Assembly (NCBI RefSeq): GCF_031198435.1
Contig: NZ_CP133548.1
Coordinates: 3,134,001-3,198,000 of the forward strand
DNA from: Pleionea litopenaei
GTDB lineage: Bacteria > Pseudomonadota > Gammaproteobacteria > Enterobacterales > Kangiellaceae
Direction: 5' to 3'
Length of the DNA stretch: 64,000 nt
Shown in pieces: positions 63,884 to 64,000 of the stretch. Both the position numbers and the translations under genes were made by a program. Every line of letters begins with the position of its first letter. The stretch's first letter is position 1. The notes beneath the pieces were generated by a model. The model saw nothing but the letters and a program-made list of their open reading frames with translations. It was not told the DNA's origin and did not search any database.

Positions 63884-64000
63884 ATGAAAAAACAATTGAT
63901 CGCTTCGGCAATTGCGATCGCATTGGGGACCATTGGCGTTGTTTCTGCAGATGAGACTTCGTCGTCTATCCGCGGACAAATTAGTACACCGCAAGGCGCT
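63884..64000 (+). CDS. Secreted protein, start only (TonB receptor-like N-terminus)
   Basis: 39 codons are visible from the ATG at 63884, preceded by AAGGA. The product starts with a signal peptide (KKQLIASAIAIALGTIGVVSA) and then DETSSSIRGQISTPQGA, a typical start of a carboxypeptidase-regulatory-like domain in front of a TonB-dependent or Oar-like outer-membrane receptor. The end lies beyond the window, so this is only a likely family. Confidence 0.6.
   Translation, partial: MKKQLIASAIAIALGTIGVVSADETSSSIRGQISTPQGA

Overview
This window looks like a chromosomal segment of a marine-type gammaproteobacterium. The housekeeping order carB-greA, rph/yicC, gmk-rpoZ-spoT-ridA-trmH is the classical gammaproteobacterial one, and GC content looks moderate (mid-40s by eye). 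The many secreted hydrolases (three subtilases, S1/P1 nuclease, PhoD-like phosphatase) suggest a proteolytic, Kangiella/Aliikangiella/Pleionea-like heterotroph; that placement is inference only.

Layout. 1-8426: core genes: 3' half of carB, greA, a periplasmic-sensing diguanylate cyclase, selO, a DUF4097 protein, a small zinc-ribbon-like protein, rph and, divergently, yicC. 8403-30745: a 22.3 kb genomic island integrated into the last codons of yicC. The last seven codons and stop of yicC recur at 30735-30758 with synonymous changes and share an 11-bp identical core (attL 8403-8413, attR 30735-30745). The island carries a P4-type tyrosine integrase, TGGTGRGCA repeats at both ends, a PIN/XRE-ImmA pair, an eight-gene overlapping defence operon on the minus strand (XRE controller, HsdM-1, DUF4062, AlbA_2/ATPase regulator, HsdM-2, HsdS, HsdR, RloC-like nuclease), DUF927 and AlpA genes, an XRE regulator and a HipAB-like pair. 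It has no phage structural or conjugation genes, so it is probably a mobilisable or satellite-type island. 30759-35464: gmk, rpoZ, spoT, ridA, trmH. 35530-49263: mixed metabolism and envelope genes, including a DUF418 membrane protein, a rhodanese-methyltransferase fusion, a membrane-bound beta-lactamase-family hydrolase, an RluA-like enzyme, DsrE and kelch proteins, a BlaI/BlaR1-like pair with two BlaI-type boxes, a pepsin-like aspartic protease (rare in bacteria), an Lrp/AsnC regulator divergent from asnB, and a DUF3080 lipoprotein. 49358-64000: a secreted-hydrolase region with a 2OG oxygenase, two minus-strand subtilases flanking a hybrid sensor kinase/AraC regulator, a third subtilase with WNDAIG repeats coupled to a propeller sensor, S1/P1 nuclease, PhoD-like enzyme, and the start of a secreted protein.

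How things fit together. The defence operon is translationally coupled from XRE to HsdR (overlaps or a 2-nt gap), with the RloC-like gene 42 nt behind. It has two complete, different HsdM subunits but one HsdS and one HsdR, and two non-RM genes (DUF4062, AlbA_2) sit between the M genes. This is the best candidate for an under-described system. Toxin-antitoxin-like pairs lie near both island ends. In the protease region, two subtilase genes share an upstream element with identical spacing (TAGTCG-N4-ACGACA-N14-AGCGACAAA), and the hybrid sensor/AraC regulator between them is interrupted by a one-base frame change at an A7 run, so it is either slippage-controlled, mutated or mis-sequenced.
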